64,000 bases of DNA. It comes from Paenibacillus sp. FSL W8-0186. GTDB taxonomy: Bacteria > Bacillota > Bacilli > Paenibacillales > Paenibacillaceae. Below are positions 24,696-32,904 of the stretch, piece by piece (position 1 is the first letter of the stretch; each line of letters begins with the position of its first letter). A program made the translations under genes and the position numbers. The notes below the pieces were generated by a model. The model saw only the letters and a program-made list of their open reading frames with translations. It was not told the origin of the DNA and did no database searches. The stretch lies in assembly GCF_037969765.1 (NCBI RefSeq), contig NZ_CP150207.1:1412001-1476000 (forward strand). The letters run 5' to 3'.

Positions 24696-27077
24696 TTATT
24701 TATCTCTGCTCACCATATAATGTAATAAGTGCTTAAGGAAAGCATTGTCCCGCGGTATATCGTTTAATGCTTCCACGGCCCGGCAATAGTGCTCCCACAT
24801 CGCCCTTCGGGCACCATCATGACCTAGAAGGGTTACAAAGGTCGAACTATTGTTTTCAACGTCCTGACGAACGGGCTTTCCCAATAAGCTAATTTCACCT
24901 TCCGAATCCAGCAAATCATCTTTAATCTGGAAGGCAATGCCTGCATGGTAGGCATATTTCTTTAGAGCTGTGATCTCCGTCTCATTGACTTGAGCCAGAA
25001 TGGCTGGCATCACCAGGCAAGCCTCAAAGGCGATCCCTGTTTTGTAGAAGCATATCGTATTCAACTGCTCAAGGGTTAACATCTGTCCTCTGGCTTCTAA
25101 ATCCATGGCCTGACCCATGCAGATTTCGCCGGCCTTTTGGGATGAATATCGCATCAAGGCGAGTACGGCCGTGGCCTCAAAACCGCTCAGGGAGGACTGC
25201 TCTTCAACGGCCTTCTGAATCAGATACAGCCCCGTCAGCTCCGCAGTGGCGCTATTATGAACCTGATGAAGAGTGGGGCGTCCCCGGCGGGTAGGCGCAT
25301 TGTCCTGTGAAGGCAGATCGTCGAAAATCAAAGAAGCTGTATGCATATACTCCAATGATTTCAGCAGCGGCATAATCGCCGCAGGCTCCAGGCCATATTC
25401 ATGAACCCCCATAACCCACGTTAAAATAGGCCGAAGGCGTTTGCCGTCTCCTTGAAGACTATAGTTTGCGGCATCAATTAGCGAATTCGTGACGGGCGGC
25501 ATTTCTCCCGCTTTAGGAATCTGCAATTGTTGATTGATCTCGCGGCGGACAGAATGAATCGTATCGATGAAGCGATCCTTCTCTTTCCGGCTGGTTCTCA
25601 GTACGGTTATGATTTGATCTCGAAGCAGCTTGTCAAGGAAGTCCACATCGTCCGCTTGCTGAACCATACGTTGGACGAGCCGGTTAAATTCCCGATTTCC
25701 CGAGGCGAAGATGTTTATGATTTCATTGTACTTGATCTCCCCGAGGCGTTCCTTGCTGCGTTTTAATCCGTTGATGGCACGATTCAGGATAATGTCCCGT
25801 GTTCTGGCATCTGAAGAATACACGTCGTGGATCAAATAGGAAATGACGGTCCAGTACAATTCATACGGATTCATCAGGTCCGGACGCTGCTTGCTGTACT
25901 GCAAATAATAGGTGTAGGGCGTCACGGCTCCGGCCTTTATATCATCGAACATATCCGCAAAATCATCAGCGAGCTGGTTATAGATCCCGTAGTAGAACGT
26001 CCGCCGCTCGAAGCTTTCATCCCCGGGTGCGCCAATGACGGAGCGGACAATCAATCGGGAAGAAGAGGATTTTAGAATAACAGGCAGGTACAGCTCCTCG
26101 TTGGTGTAGGCAGGATGGGACAGCTCCTTCGCACGGTCCAGATCCTGAGCCTGAAAAAACACATAAGCTTGCTCAAAGAAGATATTGATGGTTTCCGGCG
26201 GCTGGGAGTTCCTAATATATTCAAAAGCTTCCCGAAGCTCTGAATATACATACTGAATAAATTCCCTGTTCTCGCCGTCCCACTCTCCGGATTCCGGAAC
26301 AGAGCCGGTAAGCAGTGCAGTTCTGATCATGCGGGAAAATTGTTCCTTCTCCCCGGTATTCAGAATTTCTGAATCAAGGAGATCGTCAATAAAAGGATAG
26401 GTCAGGCCATAGGAGTAACCGAGGCGGATCGCTTCATCAAGCCGCTTCGAACGCTCGTCGGCTGATAGGCTGTCATCCAGCTCATCCATGACATGAAGCA
26501 CTACGCCGATGATGATTTTCATCAGCTTTCTCTGGGCATGCTCCGCATCCATTTCCTGAGGGATATGGGCGGATACGCGGTTTAGTTTATCGATTAGCCA
26601 GATAACGGCGTCTTCTATGCTCTCCTTCTGAGCCCATCGGTACAGCCCGGCCAGACTCATAAAATCAGGCGGGTCTCCCTGTTTGGTACCGGTGTAGCGA
26701 AGCAGGTATTTTTTAACGTCAGCTGATGTTTGCTCTATCCGAGCCTGAGTATCTGGAGAGTCCAGAGCCTTGCCCAGGTCACGCATGTAAATATAAGAAA
26801 TGCTTCGATCTAGATAGCCGTCCAATTTGCCGGTGCGATTCAGCCAGCCGATATATTGATGATAGCCCAGTACATCGGGCGTCTTGCTGCCGCGTGGAAG
26901 CCAGGAATGCCAGGAGCGGGGAACATGGTTTTTTTTCCACAGTTGAAAATCAGTTGTCAGAGTTTGAACATACATATGATCCATAGCCCGCGTTTGCAGA
27001 GAGGCATAATACTGAACTGCCTTCTGCTCAGCCCTTTGATACCACGTATTGGCTTGGATTGTAATTAACTCATTCAT
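24696..27077 (-). CDS. Tandem class I isoprenoid enzyme (terpene synthase-like domain plus polyprenyl synthetase)
   Basis: A 793-residue two-domain protein. Residues ~526-793 are a complete trans-polyprenyl diphosphate synthase: GKRLRPIL, first Asp-rich motif DDLPSQD (586-592), GQAMDLEA, and second motif DDLLD (720-724). Residues ~1-520 are another all-helical region with its own Asp-rich motifs: DDLLD at 231-235 and DDFADMFDD at 371-379, as in class I terpene synthases or prenyltransferases. The expected roles are chain elongation plus use of the product by the N-terminal domain. GAGGGAAG precedes the ATG. Single gene, divergent from a WYL regulator. The product and the N-terminal activity are unknown. 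Confidence 0.75.
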   Translation of the reverse strand: MNELITIQANTWYQRAEQKAVQYYASLQTRAMDHMYVQTLTTDFQLWKKNHVPRSWHSWLPRGSKTPDVLGYHQYIGWLNRTGKLDGYLDRSISYIYMRDLGKALDSPDTQARIEQTSADVKKYLLRYTGTKQGDPPDFMSLAGLYRWAQKESIEDAVIWLIDKLNRVSAHIPQEMDAEHAQRKLMKIIIGVVLHVMDELDDSLSADERSKRLDEAIRLGYSYGLTYPFIDDLLDSEILNTGEKEQFSRMIRTALLTGSVPESGEWDGENREFIQYVYSELREAFEYIRNSQPPETINIFFEQAYVFFQAQDLDRAKELSHPAYTNEELYLPVILKSSSSRLIVRSVIGAPGDESFERRTFYYGIYNQLADDFADMFDDIKAGAVTPYTYYLQYSKQRPDLMNPYELYWTVISYLIHDVYSSDARTRDIILNRAINGLKRSKERLGEIKYNEIINIFASGNREFNRLVQRMVQQADDVDFLDKLLRDQIITVLRTSRKEKDRFIDTIHSVRREINQQLQIPKAGEMPPVTNSLIDAANYSLQGDGKRLRPILTWVMGVHEYGLEPAAIMPLLKSLEYMHTASLIFDDLPSQDNAPTRRGRPTLHQVHNSATAELTGLYLIQKAVEEQSSLSGFEATAVLALMRYSSQKAGEICMGQAMDLEARGQMLTLEQLNTICFYKTGIAFEACLVMPAILAQVNETEITALKKYAYHAGIAFQIKDDLLDSEGEISLLGKPVRQDVENNSSTFVTLLGHDGARRAMWEHYCRAVEALNDIPRDNAFLKHLLHYMVSRDK

Positions 27078-27202
27078 TGTTGGCTTCCCTCAATTTCTAG
27101 TTGTTTAGTGGACGGATGATGCTTACATCATATACGTGAAAGAAACTTATTGGTTACAACATCGGCCCATACACTTTGGTAAAATAGGCTGGGGTGACAG
27201 TG

Positions 27203-28105
27203 ATGCAAATAAACAGGCTGCTTGAAATTGTGTATATTTTATTAGATAAAAAGCAGGTAACCGCCAAGCAATTGGCCGAGCAGTTCGAAGTATCGCAGCG
27301 GACGATTTACCGCGATATAGATACATTGAGTGCGGCGGGAATCCCCATATATACGAATAAGGGGAGGGGCGGAGGTATTCGTCTGCTTGATCAATTCGTG
27401 CTGGGCAAATCGATGCTGTCAGACAAGGAGCAGGTAGACATTCTCTCTTCGCTTCAAGGCTTGAATGCCTTGAATGTTCCAGATGTCGAGCCCGTGCTGA
27501 GTAAGCTCGCAGCCATATTCAACAAAGAGTCTACGAGCTGGATTGATGTCGACTTCTCCCGGTGGGGCTCTGATGCTTCGGAGCAGGAGAAGTTCAACTT
27601 GCTGAAAACGGCGATTTTAAACAGAAATGTAGTGGCCTTTGATTATTATAGTTCGTATGGAGTTAAAACCGAGAGAATCGCAGAGCCTATAAAGCTGATT
27701 TTTAAAGGGCAAGGCTGGTATATTTATGGATTTTGCAGGTTGAAAAATGACTTTAGAATGTTCAAGGTGACCCGAATCAAAAATCTGGCATACTCTCAAG
27801 AAACTTTTAGCAGAGAGAAGCCGGGGGAAGTCTGGAGTTATCCCTCCAATATGAATCATAGAACGGTAAAGCTTGTTTTAAAAATGGAGTCCAGCATGGC
27901 TTATAGAGTCTATGACGAATTTGACCAGAATGGTATAACTAAACTTCCGGACGGAAGCTTTATAGTAGAAGTTACCTATGTCGAGGATGAGTGGGTGTAC
28001 GGGTACATATTGTCTTACGGTGCTGCTGCTGAGGTGATAGAACCGGAGCATGTCCGGAATATCATAAAGCAAAGGCTGGAGGCGAGTTTAAGAAAATATT
28101 CATGA
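27203..28105 (+). CDS. HTH-WYL transcriptional regulator (YafY/DeoR-like)
   Basis: A 300-residue regulator. The N-terminal winged helix-turn-helix HTH_11 (LLDKKQVTAKQLAEQFEVSQRTIYRDIDTL, quoted in part) has the YRDIxxL recognition helix. The central WYL domain (IKLIFKGQGWYIYGFCRL) is thought to bind a ligand or nucleic acid, and a WCX tail follows. ATG 27203 follows GGGGTGA; an in-frame GTG lies 9 bases up. It is divergent from the isoprenoid enzyme gene and could regulate it, but no operator was recognised. Confidence 0.88.
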   Translation: MQINRLLEIVYILLDKKQVTAKQLAEQFEVSQRTIYRDIDTLSAAGIPIYTNKGRGGGIRLLDQFVLGKSMLSDKEQVDILSSLQGLNALNVPDVEPVLSKLAAIFNKESTSWIDVDFSRWGSDASEQEKFNLLKTAILNRNVVAFDYYSSYGVKTERIAEPIKLIFKGQGWYIYGFCRLKNDFRMFKVTRIKNLAYSQETFSREKPGEVWSYPSNMNHRTVKLVLKMESSMAYRVYDEFDQNGITKLPDGSFIVEVTYVEDEWVYGYILSYGAAAEVIEPEHVRNIIKQRLEASLRKYS

Positions 28106-28188
28106 GCTAGTTTTTATAATATGACATGCTGTTGTCTAATTAAGGCTGCTATACTGACCTCAATATCAAATGAAACGAGGTATAGCCT

Positions 28189-28668
28189 ATGAATTATGAA
28201 ATAGTGCATGTAGAAGAAAAAAGAGTCGCAGGGATTCAGATTAGAACCAGCAACAACGATCCATATATGAGCCAAAAGATAGGTGAGCTCTGGCAGCGGT
28301 TTTATCAGGATGGAATCTACCACTCGATACCTGACAAACGGAATGATAAAAGCATAGGCTTATACACCCATTATGAGATGGATGTTCATGGCGAATATGA
28401 TGTGATCGTATGCTGCGAAGTGCAAGAAGCGGGGGACTCTGATGCCAAAAAAAGTTTAGAAGAGACTGAGATTCAGATCGAAACGATCCCTGCGGGGAAA
28501 TATGCTAAGTTTATTGTGCAGGGCCATATGCAGCAGGCGGTGGCTGAATTTTGGATGCAGCTGTGGTCGATGGAGCTGGATAGAAAATTCAGCAGCGATT
28601 TTGAGGAGTATCAAAGCGGTGGAGATATGGACAATGCAGAAATTCATATATATATTGCATTGAATTGA
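28189..28668 (+). CDS. GyrI-like / effector-binding domain protein
   Basis: A 159-residue protein with the GyrI/AraC effector-binding fold: MNYEIVHVEEKRVAGIQIRT at the start, then IGLYTHYEMDVHGEYDVIVCCEV and the terminal PAGKYAKFIVQGHMQQAV. This fold binds small hydrophobic or cationic compounds and occurs alone or fused to regulators. Here there is no DNA-binding part. It follows the WYL regulator by 83 bases on the same strand, so it may share its signal, but a separate promoter is possible. ACGAGGT lies upstream of the ATG. Confidence 0.82.
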   Translation: MNYEIVHVEEKRVAGIQIRTSNNDPYMSQKIGELWQRFYQDGIYHSIPDKRNDKSIGLYTHYEMDVHGEYDVIVCCEVQEAGDSDAKKSLEETEIQIETIPAGKYAKFIVQGHMQQAVAEFWMQLWSMELDRKFSSDFEEYQSGGDMDNAEIHIYIALN

Positions 28669-29059
28669 ATTAACTTAATTAAACGCTAACCTGGGGTCGC
28701 GACGAGGCGGGAATTTCGTTATTAATTAGGGGATGGTTTTTTTGTGCGTATAGTGTGGACGTTTTAATTGTGAATGTCCATGCAAATGAGGACACAGGGG
28801 AGATCATCATTCAACGCATAGTTCATACTGCATATTGTGTTTGAATATTATAAAAATCTATATATAGATATTCCCGGATGGTGCAGATATATTTCAGGTG
28901 TCCACTATTTGAAAGACATTTCGGTATGAAAAGTCCACTGGGAAAACACATTTCTTTAGGAACTATAATTCGGAAAATTTGCCATGAACTTTATATACAG
29001 AGCCTCTAGCTTGTCGTATTATAAACAATAATAAAGCTCATGGGAGGCCATCGCGAAAA
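28669..29059. other. AT-rich intergenic stretch
   Basis: 391 bases without a supported gene. GGAGG for the LURP-one gene lies at its right end. No riboswitch, hairpin terminator with T-run or repeat unit was recognised. Confidence 0.4.
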
Positions 29060-29641
29060 GTGGATAATAAGTTCAGCTATGATCAATATTTGGTAAGACA
29101 AAAGATAATCTCCGTACTGGGTGCCAGGTTTCATATTTATAATGCCAATCAAGAGCTCGTCATGTATTCTCAAATGAAGGCCTTTAAGCTAAAGGAGGAT
29201 ATTCGGCTGTACAGTGATGAGAGCATGAGCGAGGAATTGCTGACGATCAAGGCGCGTAATGTGATCGATTTCTCCGCGACCTACGATGTTCAGGATGCGC
29301 GTACGGGCGAGCGCGTCGGAAGCCTGCGCAGAAAGGGATTTAAGTCTATTTTGAAAGATGAATGGATCATACTGAATGCGGGCGAGGCCGAGATCGGGCG
29401 GATCAAAGAGGATAGCAGGCTGCTAGCACTGCTGCGGCGGTTCCTCAGCAGCTTAATTCCGCAAACTTATAACGTGGAAATAAATGGCATTACGGTGACT
29501 ACTTTTAAACAAAATTTCAATCCGTTTGTCACGAAAATTAATGTTGATTTCTCCAGCGACCCGTCTCAGACGCTTGATCGCCGCCTTGGTCTTGCTGCCA
29601 GCGTATTGTTGTGTGCAATTGACGGCAAGCAGTCGAGCTAA
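29060..29641 (+). CDS. LURP-one-related family protein
   Basis: A 193-residue protein of the LURP-one/YxjI family (tubby-like beta barrel around a helix). Signs are YLVRQKIISVLGARFHIYNA at the start, repeated beta strands with ARNVIDFSATYDVQDA, the GERVGSLRRKGFKSILKDEW segment and a C-terminal hydrophobic helix (RLGLAASVLLCAID). Function in bacteria is unknown; membrane-associated phospholipid binding is suggested for tubby-like folds. GTG start with GGGAGG 12 bases upstream. A perfect terminator follows, so it is monocistronic. Confidence 0.82.
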   Translation: MDNKFSYDQYLVRQKIISVLGARFHIYNANQELVMYSQMKAFKLKEDIRLYSDESMSEELLTIKARNVIDFSATYDVQDARTGERVGSLRRKGFKSILKDEWIILNAGEAEIGRIKEDSRLLALLRRFLSSLIPQTYNVEINGITVTTFKQNFNPFVTKINVDFSSDPSQTLDRRLGLAASVLLCAIDGKQSS

Positions 29642-29708
29642 GGAAAGTCCTCTATAAGTGTAATTAACCACACCAAATACATTCATGACCAACCGGTTGA
29701 TATGATGA

Positions 29709-29738
29709 AGAAGGGGCTAAAACAGCCCCTTCTTTTTT
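29709..29738 (+). terminator. Rho-independent terminator
   Basis: AGAAGGGGCT pairs perfectly with AGCCCCTTCT (5-base loop) and runs into six T. Confidence 0.95.
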
Positions 29739-29905
29739 GCATCCGCTATTTACTTCCGCAAAGATTCCATTAACAATTTTCTTTTTACAACTCCTGATTT
29801 ATTGAATAAAATTAATTTTTATTAAACAAAGTTAAGAAATAAACAAAAATATTGTTTACTTTTATTAATATTTTGGTTATCCTAGGAAACAAGGGAGGGA
29901 GATAG

Positions 29906-30205
29906 ATGGGGGAGAGGAATATTCCTTTGTGGATTTTATCGTTGGATTCAGAAGATATCGAATTTATGCGTAAGTTCATTATTAATTCTGGCTCCTTAAA
30001 GGACCTTGCAAAAGCGTACGAGGTTTCTTATCCTACTGTTCGCATCAGATTAGACAGACTGATTCAAAAAATTGAACTAGCTCAGGACGAGAATTCACAA
30101 CCTTTGGTTAATTTCGTTAAGAAACTTGCCATTGAGGAACGTATTACCTTAGAAGATGCACGACTTATTATCGAGAAATATAATGCAGAGAGGAAAGGGA
30201 TATAG
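29906..30205 (+). CDS. DUF2089-like helix-turn-helix protein
   Basis: A 99-residue protein: WILSLDSEDIEFMRKFIINSGSLKDLAKAYEVSYPTVRIRLDRLI (quoted in part by motif) is the DUF2089 core, a helix-turn-helix in which SYPTVRIRLDRL is the recognition helix. A second helical part follows (ERITLEDARLIIEKYN). It probably regulates transcription. AGGGAGGG precedes the ATG. Its stop is directly followed by the ATG of a membrane protein, so the pair is translated together, an arrangement that suggests a membrane-tethered signal controlling this regulator. That link is inference. Confidence 0.82.
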   Translation: MGERNIPLWILSLDSEDIEFMRKFIINSGSLKDLAKAYEVSYPTVRIRLDRLIQKIELAQDENSQPLVNFVKKLAIEERITLEDARLIIEKYNAERKGI

Positions 30206-30487
30206 ATGCCGGATTTAACGGTGTTTTTCATCATTGTTAGTATGTCGGCTGTTCAGTATTTTATGGCTAGCAGAAATAGTTTCATACTCGGTGCCGTCAT
30301 CCCTATACTGTTCACTGCTGTGATCACATGGATGTTTACAACCAACAGAATTGAAAGTAAGATTGCGTATATTGTATTACTTCTAATAGGATTGATTATT
30401 TTGATAGAAGAGTGGGTAAGAGGCCGGAAATCTCTCCGTAAGCGTCAGCAAAAGGAAATGGATATCATGATAACCAAAGATTTATGA
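30206..30487 (+). CDS. Small membrane protein paired with DUF2089 regulator
   Basis: A 93-residue protein with three hydrophobic helices (TVFFIIVSMSAVQYFMA, FILGAVIPILFTAVITWMF, IAYIVLLLIGLIILIEEWV) and a strongly basic cytosolic tail (RGRKSLRKRQQKE). The ATG touches the stop of the regulator gene, and AGAGGAAAGGG is inside that gene's end. No family is recognised. By context it may sequester or modulate the DUF2089 protein at the membrane. Confidence 0.7.
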   Translation: MPDLTVFFIIVSMSAVQYFMASRNSFILGAVIPILFTAVITWMFTTNRIESKIAYIVLLLIGLIILIEEWVRGRKSLRKRQQKEMDIMITKDL

Positions 30488-30513
30488 TTCATTTCCTCAG
30501 GGGAAAAATACAT

Positions 30514-30542
30514 TTGACAATCGAAAATCAATTCACTATACT
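30514..30542 (+). promoter_or_regulatory. Promoter of the tyrS leader
   Basis: TTGACA (30514-30519), 17-base spacer, TATACT (30537-30542). Confidence 0.85.
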
Positions 30543-30548
30543 TTCTGT

Positions 30549-30825
30549 AAACTTATATGTGATTTACGATGATGGAACGAAGTAGCGGGCAGTCACTGTT
30601 CTCAGAAAGCCAGGGGTTGATGCGACCTGGCAGCATTACTGAACCTTGCGAATTACACTCCGGAGTATCTTGGGTAATGCCAAGCGGGTTGGCTCACGAT
30701 AGCGAGCTGAGAGTGGTATGATGGCGAAGCCGGCTGACGGATGTTGAGATCATCGTACAAATTGGGTGGTAACACGGTTAAATCAATCGTCCCTTTAGTC
30801 TGTAACAGACTAGGGGACGTTTTTT
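30549..30825 (+). promoter_or_regulatory. T-box leader of tyrS
   Basis: Contains an AGAAAGCC-type AG-bulge region, a Stem I with candidate specifier TAC (Tyr codon, 30654-30656), the T-box word AATTGGGTGGTAACACGG (30760-30777) and a terminator, CGTCCC...TAGTCTG-TAA-CAGACTA...GGGACG plus six T (30788-30825). Uncharged tRNA-Tyr would favour the antiterminator and let tyrS be transcribed. Confidence 0.93.
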
Positions 30826-30851
30826 ATTTTATGAGAGTATAGGGAGTGAAC

Positions 30852-32114
30852 ATGTTGAATATTATCGATGAACTGGAATGGCGCGAAGCGATTAATCAGC
30901 AGACGGATGCGGAGGGGCTCCGCAAGCTGACCGAGGAGAAGGCGATCTCCTTGTATTGCGGGGTGGACCCGACGGGAGACAGCATGCATATCGGGCATTT
31001 GATTCCTTTTATCGTGCTGAAAAGATTTCAACTGGCAGGGCACAAACCTGTCATTCTCATTGGCGGCGCAACCGGAACGATCGGTGACCCAAGCGGCCGT
31101 CAGACTGAGCGCAGCCTGCAGACGATGGAGCAGGTACAGGCTAACGTTGAGGCGCTGACTGCGCAAATGAAGAAGCTGTTTATGACCGACGGGGACAATG
31201 AGCTGAGACTGGTGAACAACTATGATTGGACGCATCAGTTGAACGTGATTGATTTTCTGCGGGATTACGGGAAGAATTTCAGTATCAATGCGATGCTGGC
31301 CAAAGATGTCGTAGCAAGCCGGCTGGATAGCGGAATTTCGTTCACGGAGTTCTCGTATCAAATTCTGCAGTCGATGGACTACCTGCATCTGTATCAGGAA
31401 GAGGATGTTCAGCTGCAAATCGGCGGCTCCGATCAATGGGGCAATATTACAAGCGGGCTGGATCTCATTCGCAAAAAAGTAGGCCCGGAAGCGAAAGCCT
31501 TCGGCTTAACGATTCCGCTCATGCTGAAGGCCGATGGCACGAAATTCGGCAAAACGGCCGGCGGTGCGGTCTGGCTTGATCCGAAGAAAACGACACCGTA
31601 CGAGTTCTACCAGTTCTGGGCAAATACCGATGACCGTGATGTCGTTAAATACCTGAAATACTTCACATTCCTCGATAAAGAGGCGATTGAGGTTCTGGCT
31701 GAGAAGGTACAGACCGAGCCGCATAAACGCGAAGCGCAAATTACGCTGGCCGAGGAAATGACCCGGTTCGTACACGGCGAGGATGCGCTGGCCGAGGCTA
31801 AGCGAATTACTGCCGCTCTGTTCAGCGGGGATATTAAGTCTCTGACCGCTGATGAAATCGAACAAGGCTTCAAAGAAATGCCGACCTTCGAAGCAGCCAA
31901 AGACTCCAAGAATATCGTCGATTGGCTCGTTGACGTAGGCATTGAACCCTCGAAACGCCAAGCGCGCGAGGATATTACGAGCGGGGCCATCTCCCTAAAC
32001 GGGGAGCGGGTCAATGAGCTGGAGTTCGAGATTACGGCCGATCTGGCGATCGAAGGCCGCTTCATCATTGTCCGCAAAGGGAAGAAGAAATACCATTTGG
32101 TGAAATTGGTTTAG
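30852..32114 (+). CDS. tyrS: Tyrosyl-tRNA synthetase
   Basis: Attaches tyrosine to tRNA-Tyr. The 420-residue class Ic enzyme has the HIGH motif at residues 46-49 (DSMHIGHL), the KFGKT form of KMSKS at 231-235, tyrosine-pocket sequences (YQILQSMDYLHLY, GGSDQWGNI), and a C-terminal S4 RNA-binding domain (ISLNGERVNEL). ATG 30852 has AGGGAG five bases upstream and is preferred over the in-frame GTG at 30846, which lies inside that site. Controlled by the T-box leader and closed by a terminator. Confidence 0.97.
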   Translation: MLNIIDELEWREAINQQTDAEGLRKLTEEKAISLYCGVDPTGDSMHIGHLIPFIVLKRFQLAGHKPVILIGGATGTIGDPSGRQTERSLQTMEQVQANVEALTAQMKKLFMTDGDNELRLVNNYDWTHQLNVIDFLRDYGKNFSINAMLAKDVVASRLDSGISFTEFSYQILQSMDYLHLYQEEDVQLQIGGSDQWGNITSGLDLIRKKVGPEAKAFGLTIPLMLKADGTKFGKTAGGAVWLDPKKTTPYEFYQFWANTDDRDVVKYLKYFTFLDKEAIEVLAEKVQTEPHKREAQITLAEEMTRFVHGEDALAEAKRITAALFSGDIKSLTADEIEQGFKEMPTFEAAKDSKNIVDWLVDVGIEPSKRQAREDITSGAISLNGERVNELEFEITADLAIEGRFIIVRKGKKKYHLVKLV

Positions 32115-32130
32115 GGGTACGAAACGAAAG

Positions 32131-32168
32131 GCACAGCAATCTCCTGGGGGAGGGTGCTGTGCTTTTTT
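32131..32168 (+). terminator. Rho-independent terminator of tyrS
   Basis: GCACAGCA pairs with TGCTGTGC, with an inner CTCC/GGAG stem, then seven T. Confidence 0.93.
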
Positions 32169-32176
32169 TGTTTTAT

Positions 32177-32206
32177 GCGAAAAGACGCCGGTTCTTCTTG
32201 GCGTCT
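32177..32206 (-). terminator. Rho-independent terminator
   Basis: AGACGCC/GGCGTCT stem with a 10-base loop; on the minus strand four T follow. It lies 9 bases after the small basic membrane protein gene. Confidence 0.7.
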
Positions 32207-32214
32207 CTGCGTAG

Positions 32215-32445
32215 TTAGATGAGCGTTTCGGAGGTGCCGCCGGATTTTAAATCATTCCAAGCTACGTACAAGCTGAGCGAGGCGGCGATTAGAAACAAAA
32301 CGGCGGAAAGCAGCGCGATTTCGTTTCTTCGGGTCGTTGAAATCGAACTGCCACCGCCACCGCTTAAACTTCGTATTTTTACGGGTTTCGCATGCTTTCT
32401 TGCCGACTGCTTTACATGCTTTTTTATAGGTCTCACACGCTTCAC
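32215..32445 (-). CDS. Small basic membrane protein, 76 aa
   Basis: GTG start with AAGGAG nine bases upstream. The first ~40 residues are very basic (MKRVRPIKKHVKQSARKHAK) with a GGGGSS patch; then one membrane helix (EIALLSAVLFLIAASLSLYVAW) and a short polar tail. No known family. The strong ribosome site and a terminator directly after the stop support expression. Another minus frame overlaps (32252-32476) but has no such signals. Convergent with tyrS. Confidence 0.6.
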   Translation of the reverse strand: MKRVRPIKKHVKQSARKHAKPVKIRSLSGGGGSSISTTRRNEIALLSAVLFLIAASLSLYVAWNDLKSGGTSETLI

Positions 32446-32555
32446 ACGCAGTCACTCCTTTGGAACGCAATGGCATACTCCAGAATATGTTGGCGTAGGA
32501 GTGATCGTTCCGGAAAGAGATGAAAATGGACAGTTAGTAGAGTTTTGACCAATTG

Positions 32556-32595
32556 CAAAAAGCCACAGTACCGAAAACGGTGACTATGGCTTTTT
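32556..32595. terminator. Bidirectional hairpin
   Basis: AAAAAGCCACAGT-ACCG pairs imperfectly with CGGT-ACTATGGCTTTTT; A-run and T-run on the two sides allow action on either strand. A related hairpin is at 34611-34650. Confidence 0.65.
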
Positions 32596-32904
32596 AACAT
32601 TATCATAAGCCCTAAAAAAGCTTCATCTTGCCGATAGCACCAGAGCTTGGAGACAGCTGGGAATAGTGAATATGCTATCTCACATCTTGCATCTATTATT
32701 TTCATTGTCGAAAATAGGCAGATATATCCAAAGTATTGTGATATGATAGAACTGATTTTAATAGGTCTAAGGTTCTAAGTCGCTAGAGGGATTGAGGCAG
32801 GGGACCAGATTTAGAGATGAGAATTATCTTGCGAACGGTCTGACGAATAAGATCAGATTTCATCGTAGGATAAGCAATACTACAGTTTAATCGTGGAGGA
32901 CAAG
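32596..32904. other. Leader region of the stalk-domain gene
   Basis: 309 bases with no gene. TGATATGAT near 32740 could be an extended -10 element. No riboswitch-like structure was recognised. Confidence 0.3.

Noticed and set aside
32219..32548. 109-codon plus-strand ORF opposite the 76-aa basic protein, with a protein-like end (YVGVGVIVPERDENG)
   Set aside because: No ribosome site and mostly antisense to the signal-supported minus gene; the end may be a remnant but cannot be supported.
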